A stretch of 64,000 nucleotides of DNA from positions 58,461 to 122,460 of the forward strand of contig BCKE01000082.1 in the NCBI GenBank assembly GCA_001600495.1, written 5' to 3'. This DNA comes from Pilasporangium apinafurcum. Its lineage: Eukaryota; Oomycota; Peronosporomycetes; Pythiales; Pythiaceae. The notes under the pieces are model-generated. The model made no database searches and was not told where the DNA came from. It worked only from the letters and a program-made list of their open reading frames with translations. Position numbers and translations under genes: made by a program. Of this stretch, positions 52,566 to 62,994 are shown in pieces (the stretch's first letter is position 1; every line of letters starts with the position of its first letter).

Positions 52566-53818
52566 TGTGATATAATGGAGCTATTCGGATTTATGATTAA
52601 ATCAGATTTTATAGCACCAGCAAAGTTCGCATTAGCTAAGTTTGGATTCAAGTCAGCCAGAGATACTTGTCGCGTGAGCATTGAGATTCAACGTTGATGT
52701 CAAGATTTTCAACCAATCAGATCAAGCCACGTAGTAAAAAAACCAGTTCGGTCGTCTATTATTACTTTATAGCCTTACGTTTCTTACATAAGCTTAACTA
52801 CTTTTAATATCAGTCTACTTTTCCCCCCTAAACATTCAAGTCGACTTCGGAACCGCAGGGCAAGGCTCCACAAACCCCCTCAAGGTAGGAGCCGGTCTGA
52901 ATGTCGTCGTTTGGTAGGTGGGCTCCGGTGCATGTAAAGTTATGGGTATAATCGAAATCTGAGTGTTCGTTTGTGAACATGATGAGGGTTCTTAGTGATA
53001 TGTATATGAATAATCTATGTATTCTCGTGTTCTATGATTTGAATGCCTCACAACCATTCGGGGAGAACAATTGAGAGATTGCCTAGTTATCTCATCCCTA
53101 TTGACTAGGACCACGAATATGCCATAACCAATGACATGTGTCGTGAGAGATCTTAGGGGCAAGAAGGCGCTAGGAGAAGGTTGTTTGTTTAATGTATTGT
53201 AATAGAGTCATTTATTCGATGCTATTCAAATACCGTGTTCAGAGCTGGCCGGGTAACACACCAGGGAATAGTGGTGCGAATAAGTGCGGTGCGAAATGCG
53301 TGACAAATGAATATGGATACCCTATGTATTGTCTTCAGAAGGGCTGTGAGGGAATGCCAGCAGCTTTGATGAACGTTTGGCCACATTCGACAAAATGTGG
53401 AGTGGTTTGTTTGGTTTATGTGGATGGCAATGTATGGAATTGTATGTCGAGAGCGGTTAATCAATGGCTAATGGTTAACTGACCTCACATGATGGATGAA
53501 TTGTTGGGTGGCAAGATTTGAGAGAATGGATTGTGGAGGAAATTCATTCTCGTCAAATATATTTGTTTTATGTTGTATACCTATGATGTGGGCTCGCCTA
53601 GTTAATGTGATGTTTATTTATATTCTATATAACCATTTGAGGTGTGATTGCATGACGCCATTGTATGGGAGCTTTAGTGTGGAACATATTGATGGCCGGG
53701 TGACTGAAAGGGCTGAGGGAAACGCTTAGAGAAATCTGAGTGACCTTATTCACAACGTGAGAGTCCCTCTTTCCACATTGGTGATCGACGGTTTTGTTCT
53801 CATCCGTAATATCACAGC
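52566..53818 (+). mobile_element. 1,253-bp terminal-inverted-repeat element inserted in the Crypton (TSD GCTC)
   Basis: Starts tgtgatat at 52566 and ends atatcaca at 53818. GCTC occurs immediately outside both ends (52562-52565 and 53819-53822). Removing it restores the Crypton protein (HQKNDQ, L-G-E, RPRDPRHVYANP), so it is a genuine insertion. It carries no transposase and is therefore non-autonomous. It contains the Cys-rich ORF at 53192-53482. Related sequence recurs at 50035-50183 and at 63800-64000. Confidence 0.82.
53192..53482 (+). CDS. Small Cys-rich ORF with duplicated C-x3-C-x5-G-x4-C motif
   Basis: ORF of 96 aa with an ATG at 53192, inside the 1,253-bp inserted element. Two segments share the same spacing: KCGAKCVTNEYGYPMYC and KCGVVCLVYVDGNVWNC, each C-x3-C-x5-G-x4-C, separated by about 35 residues. 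This looks like an internal duplication. No signal peptide or membrane segment is evident from this start. Albugo species have secreted effectors named for a Cys-Cys-Gly (CCG) motif; the spacing here is similar in style but I cannot confirm it is that family. It may equally be a transposon-encoded zinc-binding protein or not expressed at all. Confidence 0.45.
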   Translation: MYCNRVIYSMLFKYRVQSWPGNTPGNSGANKCGAKCVTNEYGYPMYCLQKGCEGMPAALMNVWPHSTKCGVVCLVYVDGNVWNCMSRAVNQWLMVN

Positions 53819-54623
53819 TCGCCCAATTGATCGTTCTTCTGGTGGGCAAAATAAATGCAGAGAGCGTCCTCTGTAAACTCCATATGACTATAGCAAATGG
53901 ACAATGTACTTGATGAATACACATGAGATTCCATGTGAGAATCATGAAAGTTCGGGTAAAAATGGCGCTGCGTGACTCGTCCGTGAGAATGTGTTAACAC
54001 AAATACTGGTACAAACTGTAGGGCATAGGATCTTCCCCTACTTTACACACTCCTTTTCCGCTTGAGATGTTCATTGTTGTTTGTCGTTTGAGTCCTCTGT
54101 AATGATCGCGCATTTCATTTTCCCATTCAACTGATCGTACTTTACCATAGTCGCGATACAAATTAAACAATGCAGAGCGGTGCATGTTGTAGCTTGCAAA
54201 TGTGAGTGCTGTGCCGTCCGCTTTTGTCAGTGTTGCGATCCATGTTAAAAAATTACAAGGAGAGAGTATTTCAAACTTGATTAGAGACACAGGATTGCCA
54301 CTCGTACCCATGTTCAAAAACGCATCGATCGATTCAGTAGTTGGTGTACCATCACATACAGTGACGTAGGAGCAAAGCTATGGAATCAATAGATGCCTTT
54401 TTTCCGCATATAACCACTTAAGAAAGCGTACAATCGAATATCGGTATGCTGCACGCGAGAGTGATCCAACGGCATCTTCCTTTATTGACACTACTTGCTC
54501 TTCTGCTTGCTCCAAGCGCATATTTTTTGTGTGGATGTGATTCCACCAAATATACCAATAATAAATGAGTAGTAAAAAAAATAATATAAAATATGTGATT
54601 TTAACAATGAATCTCTCAGTCAA

Positions 54624-55007
54624 CCGGAACGAAAATAGGCGTTTTATGGGGGTCTTGCGAAAGTAATCAAATCCAGAATTGGTGGAATGTGAAAGTAAAT
54701 TGTCATGGCAGATTACCAGTATTACATTAATGCTACTCCAATGTTTTGTTTTATTTTCTGGATCTTTGTTGGTATGAAATTAGATGGGAGAACATGACTG
54801 CATTTGATCTAGGGTCATTGCTCTAGAAATATGAGCTTGAATAATTTATTTGCTAAATTGAAGACTGTGGTACTTGTGCGTATAGCCCAGCTAATCTAGT
54901 AATGTGATCGAATTCTGCTGAGGAAATGGTCAAAGCTCTCTCTCGTCTCAACAGGACAGCATACCGTCTTCTGGATTGGGATAGAAAACGTAAATTGTAT
55001 ATCGGAA
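54624..55007. other. Non-coding gap between two element remnants
   Basis: No protein or RNA recognised. AT-rich; probably element flank. Confidence 0.4.
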
Positions 55008-56770
55008 TTATGGTCTTTTCTTCCTGTGGAATTTTATGTTGCTAAGTTTATTCTTGATTTGCTGGTCGGTGAAATTACTGTCTCCGAACTTAGCCCTAAA
55101 GCATGCAAGTGCTGCCTTGGGCTTAGTCATAGGATCCGTCGCCAATAGATCTTCAAAAAATTTCTTATGCACAGCAAGATCAGTAGTCGAATTTTTTGCT
55201 GAACGGTATGTTGCAGTGCTATCATCATCAGTCGCTGATTTGGGTGGCTTATTTAGCTTAGAGATTTCTTGTCGGATTTCACTCTCTGTTGGAAGGTCAT
55301 ATCGATAAGGATATCGACCACGGAGTACCTCCAACATCCGTCCAGGCCCCATTTTGTTTGATTTGTTTTACACTCCACGCATGAATGGCTCTTTTATCTC
55401 CTCGCGAAAGTTCTCGATGTATCGAGGTCCATACATTTTACCTTTCTTGGGTCGTGTCGCCCATCCAGCATGAAAGATTGGTTCTTCAGGTACTTCTGTC
55501 TGTGGATCGTTTTCCCACACAGGTGTTAGGTCGTCACTTGCATCTTGAACATTTATTATACCAGATGAATGCATCTGAATCGCATATCGTACTGCATAGT
55601 CAATTGAATTTCGTAATTCGGGTACATTATCTTGTGGAATCTGGTTTACCGAGCGTTTTCGCTAATATTTTATTCTTCGACGTAGCTGACCTTGAGTTGG
55701 TACTTCAACTCCTGTAACTGGACCAGTCAATTTACTTGGGTCTATAACTTCAGTGGTAACTTCCACTTCATATTCCTCTGCCACTGATTCAACATCTTCG
55801 CCTGTGCTTACATCATCCTCTTTCAATTTCGCAATAACGATCGCAGCTTCAGCTTCAATGTCTTCATTCTGTTCGTTCTCAGATATCTGCTATTCGTCGT
55901 TTTCAACCTGCACGCTTTCATCGTCGTCATCCTGTTCCTCATTTGACTCATTACCACCGTCACTGAATGGATTGACAAAGATATTTTGCGTACCATAACT
56001 GATCTCATGAATCTCTGAAGAATTTAACTCTCCACCGCATCTTCATCTATTATCGCCGAAGATAGTGTGTACACGTGTGCAGAGTTTGCTAGCCGGTGAG
56101 CAGTGAATTGAGATTCAGGTCCAATCCCTGAGTATTCGTAGAATGTCAGTGTAAAATCAGGACAGCCACGATATTCTGTATTCAGTATTGCTCTTGTGCT
56201 TCTTGAGTTCACAATCAATATTTGAATTTCGTTTGCGCGTTTTACGAAGCGTCGCAGCTGTATCTCCATTATGCTTACTTGTTTGAGAAGCGATTCTAAT
56301 ATTTTTTCCTTGTGGTCGACGACGCAGTTTGGAAGCCCGCCGTTGTTCTTTAAGCCAATTACACCCTGGGTTGGTGTTCTGCAATTATTTCCTTCTTTGA
56401 GCCAACTGACAAGGACTTGCATCGACCGAGCAAAATGTGCGTCAAGAACACTCTTGCTATCCTGTGTCTCAGTGTGAATATAGCGAGTTATTTCAATCCC
56501 GTGAACGACTGAAAGGAACGGCAATACCAATGGAATCAGCGTATTTTGATAGTAGGTAGCATTGTCAGCTTGCAGGACGATCATCTTGATATGTGGAAGA
56601 TCCTGCTTGAGTCTCATGAGAATTGCTTCACAGTGCTCGACAGCATATAGGGTAGAAAACCAACAACACTGTTTGATGATGCTGAGAGAGAATGGAACGG
56701 GACCTTTCGAACAAGCATAAACACGGGTGGTAGCGCAATTCTTTTGCATTTTTATCACATACTCAAATTG
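55008..56770 (-). mobile_element. DNA-transposon remnant, unassigned transposase (family B)
   Basis: The minus strand carries one long protein broken by a few stops: GPVPFSLSIIKQCCWFSTLY, LPHIKMIVLQADNATYYQNT, RYIHTETQDSKSVLDAHFAR, an acidic middle, then GTDGWxTRPKK-like and KPKAALACFRAKFGDSNF near the C-terminus. The Q-A-D-N-A and G/S-K-S-x-L-D-A-H-F blocks resemble catalytic regions of DDE-type transposases found in multiple copies in oomycetes. I cannot place the superfamily. The N-terminal part is separated (see 59142-59444). Confidence 0.6.
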
Positions 56771-56786
56771 GAACATATAAGTATAG

Positions 56787-58980
56787 TTAATCACTATCAT
56801 TATCACTAATGTTTGTGCCATCAATCTCATCCCCTGTATCTTCATCATAATCTGACTCATCTTCACTTTCGATTTTCATAATGTGGCTATACAGGGCATT
56901 CGCTTGCTCGTTGGCATGGCCAATACATCCCTGCAGCGTGCGAGATTGCAAATTCGCGAAGGCCTTTCGTAGTCTATTGCACACGTCCTTAAAGGAAGTG
57001 GCCGTAGTATACTGTCTCCCTACTTCCCCTTTCACTATTCCCCAAACTAGTTCCATAGGCTGGAGATCCGAGTGATGTGGTGTAATGGGCCATGCCCTTA
57101 CATGTGACTGGTAGATTTTCCAATCCTCATGGGGAACAATGGTTGGATAATATTGAGGAATATTGACCAACCAGTGGAAGTCATAGAACTTATTCCGATT
57201 GGTGATTATTGGGGAATAATAGCCAATCATACGAACTCATCAATCTATGACACCCATGTATCGACTTGAGTCCTGCAATTGAGAGATCAAGTATAATTAG
57301 ATAAGAGTCAGTTGAGCTGAGATACTCAAAGTCATATGATGATGCTGTGGCATTATCATGGGAGATTCAAGCTGGTTGCCTCTGGCCAATCAGATATCTC
57401 CGTTTTAACAAGGTTCCTCGTNTTCAAGTCAGTTGAAGAATCTGTCTGGGTTCAACCTCACTTCTGAGAGTGCACCCAAGGTTTAATGTATCAGATTCGT
57501 AGGTTTTAACATTTCATTCATAGGTTTAATGCATTTAACCCCATAGGCACCTAGTGGTTATATTTTAGGAACCTTTAAGCATTTTAATTCAGTTGCAAAT
57601 TTACCTCCAAGTCAACAAGTTCCTCCTCCCAGCGTCCGACATCAGACTCTTCACGTTTCGTGTGAGTCTCGTTGTCGTTGTAAAGCTTCCTCTCCCTCAG
57701 ATCCATCCAGCTCTTGTGAGCAGGATAGGACTGAGTCCCGTTACAGCAGACTACCAGCTTCACATTGCTATGCATGTGCTGCCTCAACTTGTGCCACAGC
57801 GCACTTTTTAAATCGGTCTCTGTATATGGTATTTCCCATTCTCGGCACGCCTCTTGGAGCGTGGACTTGGGCCACGTGCCTTTCGGCATCATATCGGGCA
57901 GAGTTTTATGGTACCTAGCATTATCCATGACAATAGCTGCATGCTTGATGCCCCGCATACGTAGACTCTGCAACAGAACAGCGAACCAATTGATGAAATA
58001 GGGGCCGTCGAACATACCGTGATAGTCTTGAGATTAACGCTTTCCGTCTTCAAATATTTGCAGGGTATCCTCGAGTAGGTGGGCCATTTGAAAATTGTCT
58101 CGCTCCGATGAGGGCACGGAGCAGTCTGCGTCAACTATAGCTGCGATGAAGCAGTAGCGTCTCCCCTTTTGGCGTGCTTTGATCTCGAGATCTTGTTCAT
58201 CATTTGGGTCGAACAAACTATCGTCGTGACGCTGATAGTTGTGGTGAATGTAACTTTCATCTAGATATACTATTCTACGAGTCTTCTTGGCGTTCTCGCT
58301 CGAAATACGTGCCACGTATTCGTCACGCTTTCGTACATTTTCCGCCTTCATTCGATAGCAGATTGCACCCTTTTTCCTCCCTCTTTTGTAGCCGCAACGC
58401 TTCAAAAAACGCTGAACGGCACGAAGCGCTGCCTGCATCGATTTTGGTGACTCCTTATCTATGTCTAAGAACCCTCGAACATGCAGGAAGTCCACAACGT
58501 CGCGTGCAATAGTTCTTGTTCTCAATATGCGGCGCTCTCTGACAAACGCTTGGAAACAACTAATGACGCCTTGCACGAAAGGAATGCGCGTTTTTTTCTT
58601 TCGTAATTTCCTCGAACTATAGCGGTTCTCATCTCGGCCTCATTCACATAGTCAGACCATACCTGACTGACAAGTGATTCTTTCCGGTGTAACAGCTCCG
58701 CCGCTCGCTGCGTTGTGCGCGCGCGAAGAACTTTTCGTCCAGAAGACACTTTTGCGATGGTTACGTGGTGTTCGTGTCGAAGCTTGGCTTATAATAACAT
58801 TATATCCAGCTTCTCCTCTCTGAACACTACTGATTCTCGCTCTTTTTTCACATACGAGACGACTGTGTGCAGCGCAGCGTCGTCCACAATTGTCATACGC
58901 TTTTTTGTTGTGTTTGCACTCACGGCGGAAGGCTGCTCGTTCGTTTTTGCCTGCAAACGCGTGCTCTTTCGCATCATGGG
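56787..58980 (-). mobile_element. Tc1/mariner-like (DDE) transposon remnant (family C)
   Basis: Minus-strand blocks in order: an N-terminal HTH-like part (58750-58520), KTRRIVYLDESYIHHNYQRH with the first catalytic Asp, GRRYCFIAAIVDAD, GIKHAAIVMDNARYHKTLPD with the second Asp, KSALWHKLRQHM, then PHHSDLQPMELVWGIVKGE with the Glu, and an acidic C-terminus ending at 56787. A stop near 58034, frame breaks, and a copy of dispersed repeat A at about 57445-57600 (with an N at 57422) disrupt it. Inactive. Confidence 0.8.
57445..57600 (-). repeat. Dispersed repeat family A, copy 2 (inverted)
   Basis: The reverse complement reads caactgaattaaaa, cctaaaatataaccactagg, gcctatggggttaaatgcat, acctacgaatctgatacatt, accttgggtgcactctcaga and gaagtgaggttgaaccca, the same order of blocks as copies 1 and 3. 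It interrupts the family C transposase between the second Asp and the Glu. Confidence 0.75.
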
Positions 58981-59141
58981 AAGGAGAAGGAAGACAGCCA
59001 GAAGTGCTTGGTTGCTTGTAGTTCCTGCGTTTTTTCAAAAGGTGTGGGGATAAAGGTATCAATCAAAAGCGCTCGGTAAGTGCTACAATCGGTTAAAATT
59101 TAAAGGACTGGCTGGTATTGATCGCTGAGAAAAATTCAAAA

Positions 59142-59444
59142 CTACCCTATATCCTGTTGCGGACTGTCAATCAAAGACAAGACAGATTCTTTGTCTTGTT
59201 TATTATCTCCTTTAGAGATATGGTCAAAATACATTTTATGCTCGATTGGAACCGGTTCCGCACGTGATCCAATGCATTCGTCAAATATATAGTATTGTAC
59301 CATAGCACCATGCCAGCTAATGTCTCTCTTCCCGTAATGCTCGACAGTTTTTTCGCGAAAGTACATAGGTTCAAGTTTCATTTTGAAGTCAATTGTGACA
59401 ATGGCTTCATCTGTATTATTTTGTTTCACACACCGCTTTCGCAT
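59142..59444 (-). mobile_element. N-terminal fragment of a family B-type transposase
   Basis: Encodes EAIVTIDFKMKLEPMYFREK, EHYGKRDISWHGAMVQYY and ISKGDNKQDKESVLSLID. The V-T-I-D-F-K-M-K block could carry the first catalytic Asp. It is on the same strand and in the right order to be the missing upstream part of the protein at 55008-56770, with family C lying between. The junction ends do not align base for base, so a related copy is also possible. Confidence 0.5.
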
Positions 59445-60512
59445 CGACTCTTTGATTCTGCCAATGGCAATTTGCTGATTAACTACTCGGATACGGTGGC
59501 CAAGGTATAGTTTGACCTTTAAAGCGCAGTCCTATACAACGTTGAGTGTTGATGGTAGAGCTTTATGAGACCGCTGTAGTGCCATTAAGTGTTCGTAAAA
59601 ACTAAACACTCTGGTACAGTCAGCGCACAAACTTGTGGTTTTGTCGCTTCTGCACGTTGAGCCCAGACCAAATTCAATCGAGTGAAGAAGACACGGATAC
59701 TTCGACGTGCCTTTGAGCCTGGGATCAAATCCTTATTTCATATAGGCTCGTATGAGATCAATTTCCTGTGTCATGTACCGCTCGGTAGAATCCAATTCTA
59801 TACTCGCAAGTATATGCTTCAATACTCCGAATGTGGTATTTACCAGGAATCCAACGACGTAGTCTACCGCGGACCCAAGACTTTCGAGCCGCGGTGCGAC
59901 CGATTTTCTACCGCCATGAAACATGGGTTAATAAAAATATGACCCCAACAAATGTTTGGCTTGATAGAAAGGGCAATGGTGGCTTCAAAATGGGAAAGGA
60001 GTGCGCTCTACCATTTGTCACACTGGTGGGGTGTCTGGTTTTGTTAAAGAAGCAAAACTGATTCTTCGTGGTGTTAAATCTCTGAAAGACTCGGACTACC
60101 ATACCATACATAAATGAACACGAATATTTTTCTTGACCGAATAAAAAAAGTCCTACCAAACATTTGTAATGGGACTGAAACAACAATCCCAAAACACAAC
60201 ACATACGCTTGTGCGAAAGAGAAAGTAATACTCTCCTGACTTGAAAGGAGAGAGGGAAGGCGACTTGAGTAGTTTAGAGAAAATTTGCAACTGAATTATT
60301 GTGATCACCAGTATTTTTGTCCAGTGCATAACGGTCTTATATACGGTCAACACAACCAAGTTAATTAGAGTACGGAATGGCATTAAACCAGGGTATAAAG
60401 AGAGCGAGAAGTATTAATTAGGACTACCGATCTCTCCTATTTTGGGAGAGTAATTTTTCAGTCTGAGGGAGATCCTTTGCAGTCAGTCAATTTCAAAGCG
60501 GTGAACAGAGTA
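59445..60512. other. Non-coding gap upstream of a transposase
   Basis: Short frames only. A small hairpin (ctctcctattttgggagag, about 60434-60452) precedes the transposase start. No terminal inverted repeat was identified. Confidence 0.4.
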
Positions 60513-61535
60513 ATGTACTCCTCCGAGTATAGATGGAGAGCTGTAACGCTGCACTACGTGTATGGCATACCATGCGAACAGGTTGCTCGCATCCTTGGAG
60601 TGTCAGGACGTGCTGTTCGCCGCTGGTACGTGCAATTCAAAACTTCGGGGCATGTTTTTCCTGGTCGAAAAGCAAAAAAGAATTCTTATTCGCCCGAACT
60701 ACTTTCTTGTATATCCGACTACGTGAAAGAGCACCCTTGCTTTTACGTAGAAGAGCTGCAATCAGAGTTGAAAAGGCGATTCAGAGAATATCAGAAGAGT
60801 TTATCGGCGTCTAGTATCCTTCGCGCCCTCAAGTTTAATCTCGGCCTATCTCGTAAGGTGTTGGAACGCCGAGCACGCGAGATTGTCCCCCTCGAGATCT
60901 CATCGTTTCTGGCGAAATTACGTTCGTTCTACCGCTATCCCGAGCAACTTCTATTCATTGATGAAACATCAAAGAACGGTCTGGACAGCATTCGGCGTTA
61001 TGCGTGGTCGCGGCGAGGAAAGAAGGCAATTGTGCGCGTACCTTTTACTCGTGGGAATCGTGTTTCAATTATGGCAGCGTGCGATGTACGTGGCTTTGTG
61101 GCATGGAAGACAACGCGTGGAACATTCACAAGGAAACTGTTCCATCGTTCATTTGTTCAGAGTGTGGTGAAATTGTTAAACCCCTGGCCATTGCCGAGGT
61201 CAATCGTCGTGATGGACAACGCGCGTATACATATGTATGCAGAGCTTGAAGAGGTTGTTCATCGTTGTGGCGCGATTTTAATTTTCTTACCGCCTTATTG
61301 CCCACAACTCAACCCTATTGAAGTAATGTTTGGCCAGCTAAAGCGTTGGCTTGCTCGTCATGCAAACCTCGTGTTCCCTTTGTATCCTGAAGAGGTGCTA
61401 AAAATCGCAATGAAGGCGTGTGTGCGGAGCGAGAGTATTGGTGTAAATTTGTTCCGTCATTGTGGGTATGGAGACACAGGGCTGAATGATGCAGTATTTG
61501 CAATGGAGGATTTTGTGGAGAGGAAGGAGCGGTAG
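60513..61535 (+). CDS. IS630/Tc1/mariner-type transposase, DD34E, apparently intact
   Basis: Uninterrupted ORF of 340 aa with ATG 60513. An N-terminal HTH pair is visible (GIPCEQVARILGVSGRAVRRW). The DDE catalytic residues are in QLLFIDETSKNG (first Asp), RSIVVMDNARIHMYAE (second Asp) and LPPYCPQLNPIEVMFGQ (Glu), with 34 residues between the second Asp and the Glu. It is the only transposase in the window without stops or frameshifts. It faces a second ORF at 61612-62412 with 76 bp between them. No terminal inverted repeats were found by eye, so current mobility is unproven. Confidence 0.88.
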   Translation: MYSSEYRWRAVTLHYVYGIPCEQVARILGVSGRAVRRWYVQFKTSGHVFPGRKAKKNSYSPELLSCISDYVKEHPCFYVEELQSELKRRFREYQKSLSASSILRALKFNLGLSRKVLERRAREIVPLEISSFLAKLRSFYRYPEQLLFIDETSKNGLDSIRRYAWSRRGKKAIVRVPFTRGNRVSIMAACDVRGFVAWKTTRGTFTRKLFHRSFVQSVVKLLNPWPLPRSIVVMDNARIHMYAELEEVVHRCGAILIFLPPYCPQLNPIEVMFGQLKRWLARHANLVFPLYPEEVLKIAMKACVRSESIGVNLFRHCGYGDTGLNDAVFAMEDFVERKER

Positions 61536-61611
61536 ATGGGAAATAATTTAACCAGGAAGTGGCTTGTGCGTTTGGTTGATTTAGTTTAAGGTAAATCAAT
61601 AAATCCACTAG

Positions 61612-62412
61612 CTAGTCACTCATATGGTCAACGTCTTCAATGTCATCCACCGGTTCCTCCGGTGGCTCAAATGACGAAAACACACCTTGAGCCAAGAAGT
61701 TGTAGTTGGGTAGTCCTAGCGCTACACGGAGTTCTCGTATGTTGACAGACAATTGTAGGTCGGTTGACCCATTAAGTCGCACTGTAATGGTGCGGAACAC
61801 ATTCTCTTCACGTTCATCATGCCTTTCAGTGTTCTGCATCGCATCTAAATGTTGCATTTGCCGAAATGTAGCGGTTTCAGGGATTGAGAGTGGTGTACCC
61901 TCCGGCTGACGGGCATGTATCATAGCCCAATGAGTTTGAGCAATTTCTCCAACTTGAACGTCTGAGCGATTGACGAGAAACTCGTCAATGACACGGGCAG
62001 CCTCTTGAACCCGGGAAGCGGTTGCGCGACGGATTCCTGTCGCCTCCGCTGCAGACTGTTTGGCTACAAACACAAACACTTCCATTATAAATGGACCAAC
62101 CACCTTTCGACGCTTGTGGTGATTAGCCCGAGCTTCAGCTATCTGGGAAAGAAAATTCTCCTCACTTAATGCAACAAAGTCTTTCTGGGCAGCGCTGAGG
62201 CTTGGTTTATGGTATATCTTGCGGTCTCTGCGAATGGATTTTTGATTGTAGGACTGAATTGCACGAGCAACTCGTTCCTCAACCATATCACAAAAGTATT
62301 CAAAACTGCACTCCTCATCGAATGAAAATCGTGAATTCTCCACCCGCAATGATGTTCTACTCGTCTTTGCGATATCATCGATCTTGACTGCAACTTGAGC
62401 TAGTGTCTGCAT
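61612..62412 (-). CDS. Uncharacterised 266-aa protein with HTH-like segment, convergent with the transposase
   Basis: Uninterrupted ORF from ATG 62412. It is rich in Arg, Glu and Gln. A segment KQSAAEATGIRRATASRVQE looks like a helix-turn-helix. The C-terminus is acidic with DDIEDVDHMSD. Its intact state and tail-to-tail position beside the intact transposase suggest it may be a second ORF of the same element, perhaps a DNA-binding accessory. It could also be a repeat-derived host ORF; I know no family for it. Confidence 0.6.
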   Translation of the reverse strand: MQTLAQVAVKIDDIAKTSRTSLRVENSRFSFDEECSFEYFCDMVEERVARAIQSYNQKSIRRDRKIYHKPSLSAAQKDFVALSEENFLSQIAEARANHHKRRKVVGPFIMEVFVFVAKQSAAEATGIRRATASRVQEAARVIDEFLVNRSDVQVGEIAQTHWAMIHARQPEGTPLSIPETATFRQMQHLDAMQNTERHDEREENVFRTITVRLNGSTDLQLSVNIRELRVALGLPNYNFLAQGVFSSFEPPEEPVDDIEDVDHMSD

Positions 62413-62446
62413 CACTAGGTATGGATATATATTGCTCCTTCCTCAA

Positions 62447-62470
62447 AATGCCCACCTCTTCATGGGCATT
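62447..62470. other. Hairpin upstream of the HTH-like ORF
   Basis: aatgccca and tgggcatt form perfect 8-bp arms around an 8-nt loop, 35 bp upstream of the ATG of the minus-strand ORF. Function unknown. Confidence 0.6.
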
Positions 62471-62654
62471 CGAAGAGTTTTTTCATAAAACCGTTCTACT
62501 GAGTATATTTAGCACAGCAAATGGGGGTGCAACTAGGAGTAAGACATCCTAATTCTGGGTGACATTCTGTTTATATATATGAAAACAGAATTTCCATGTC
62601 TAAATCAGGGTCTAAATCGATCGATTTGCAATTCGAATAGACAATTTGGTTGGT

Positions 62655-62815
62655 GATCACAATAAATGTTAATGATTCCTAAAATATAAAACCACTAGGA
62701 GCCTATGGGGCTAAATGCAATGAACCTACTAAAGTGATATAAAACCTATGAATCTGATACATATAACCTTGGGTACATTCCTGGAAGTGAGGTTGAACCT
62801 AGAGAACTTCTTTCA
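62655..62815 (+). repeat. Dispersed repeat family A, copy 3
   Basis: Contains cctaaaatataaaaccacta, gcctatggggctaaatgcaa, acctatgaatctgatacata, accttgggtacattcctgga and agtgaggttgaacctaga in the same order as copy 2 (inverted) and copy 1. Confidence 0.75.
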
Positions 62816-62963
62816 GTCAGTTGAAGAAGAGAGACTTCTTCAAATGAAGCTCTGTGATTGGCTGAAGCCACGCGTATGAATCTTCAGTGACGCATCATCC
62901 TCGTTACCAACATTGTTCCCAAAGTAGGAACCATCATTCTGTACTGACTAGTACAGAGACCTT

Positions 62964-62994
62964 CATGACGTACTCAGATGACTGAGTGACGTCA
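62964..62994. other. Near-perfect 31-bp palindrome
   Basis: atgacgtactca and tgagtgacgtcat pair across a short gatgac centre with one unpaired base. A second paired set (gtacatgtggg and cccacaatgtac) follows across 62999-63054 with an N at 63037. Probably a foldback or MITE end. Confidence 0.55.

Larger units (their letters stand above)
50930..54623 (-). mobile_element. Crypton-type tyrosine-recombinase element, broken and nested
   Basis: Minus-strand blocks in order: GSLSRAAYRYSIVRFLKWLY (about 54470), VCDGTPTTESIDAFLN, SGNPVSLIKFEILSPCNFL, ADGTALTFASYNMHRSALFN, MRDHYRGLKRQTTMN, TEDALCIYFAHQKNDQ (53840), then after an insertion RPRDPRHVYANPLSPEVCPV (52560), QYERFPKVLYRAL and SHSIRK with the HxxR motif, LRAGWALGGVQDTYLRY with the presumed nucleophile Tyr; then after a MITE, MYVGRTVYGLPTN, FPGFLYGL and a C-terminal GCR1_C-like segment (HHWGGKLHYFPESFSFP, then AWQMWMHGD). 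These match oomycete Cryptons, which move through a tyrosine recombinase. Several stops and frameshifts make it inactive. Confidence 0.85.

Noticed and set aside
59831-59942. tRNA-like fold near accgcggacccaagactttc
   Set aside because: Only one GC-rich stem is present; no acceptor stem or A-box could be matched.
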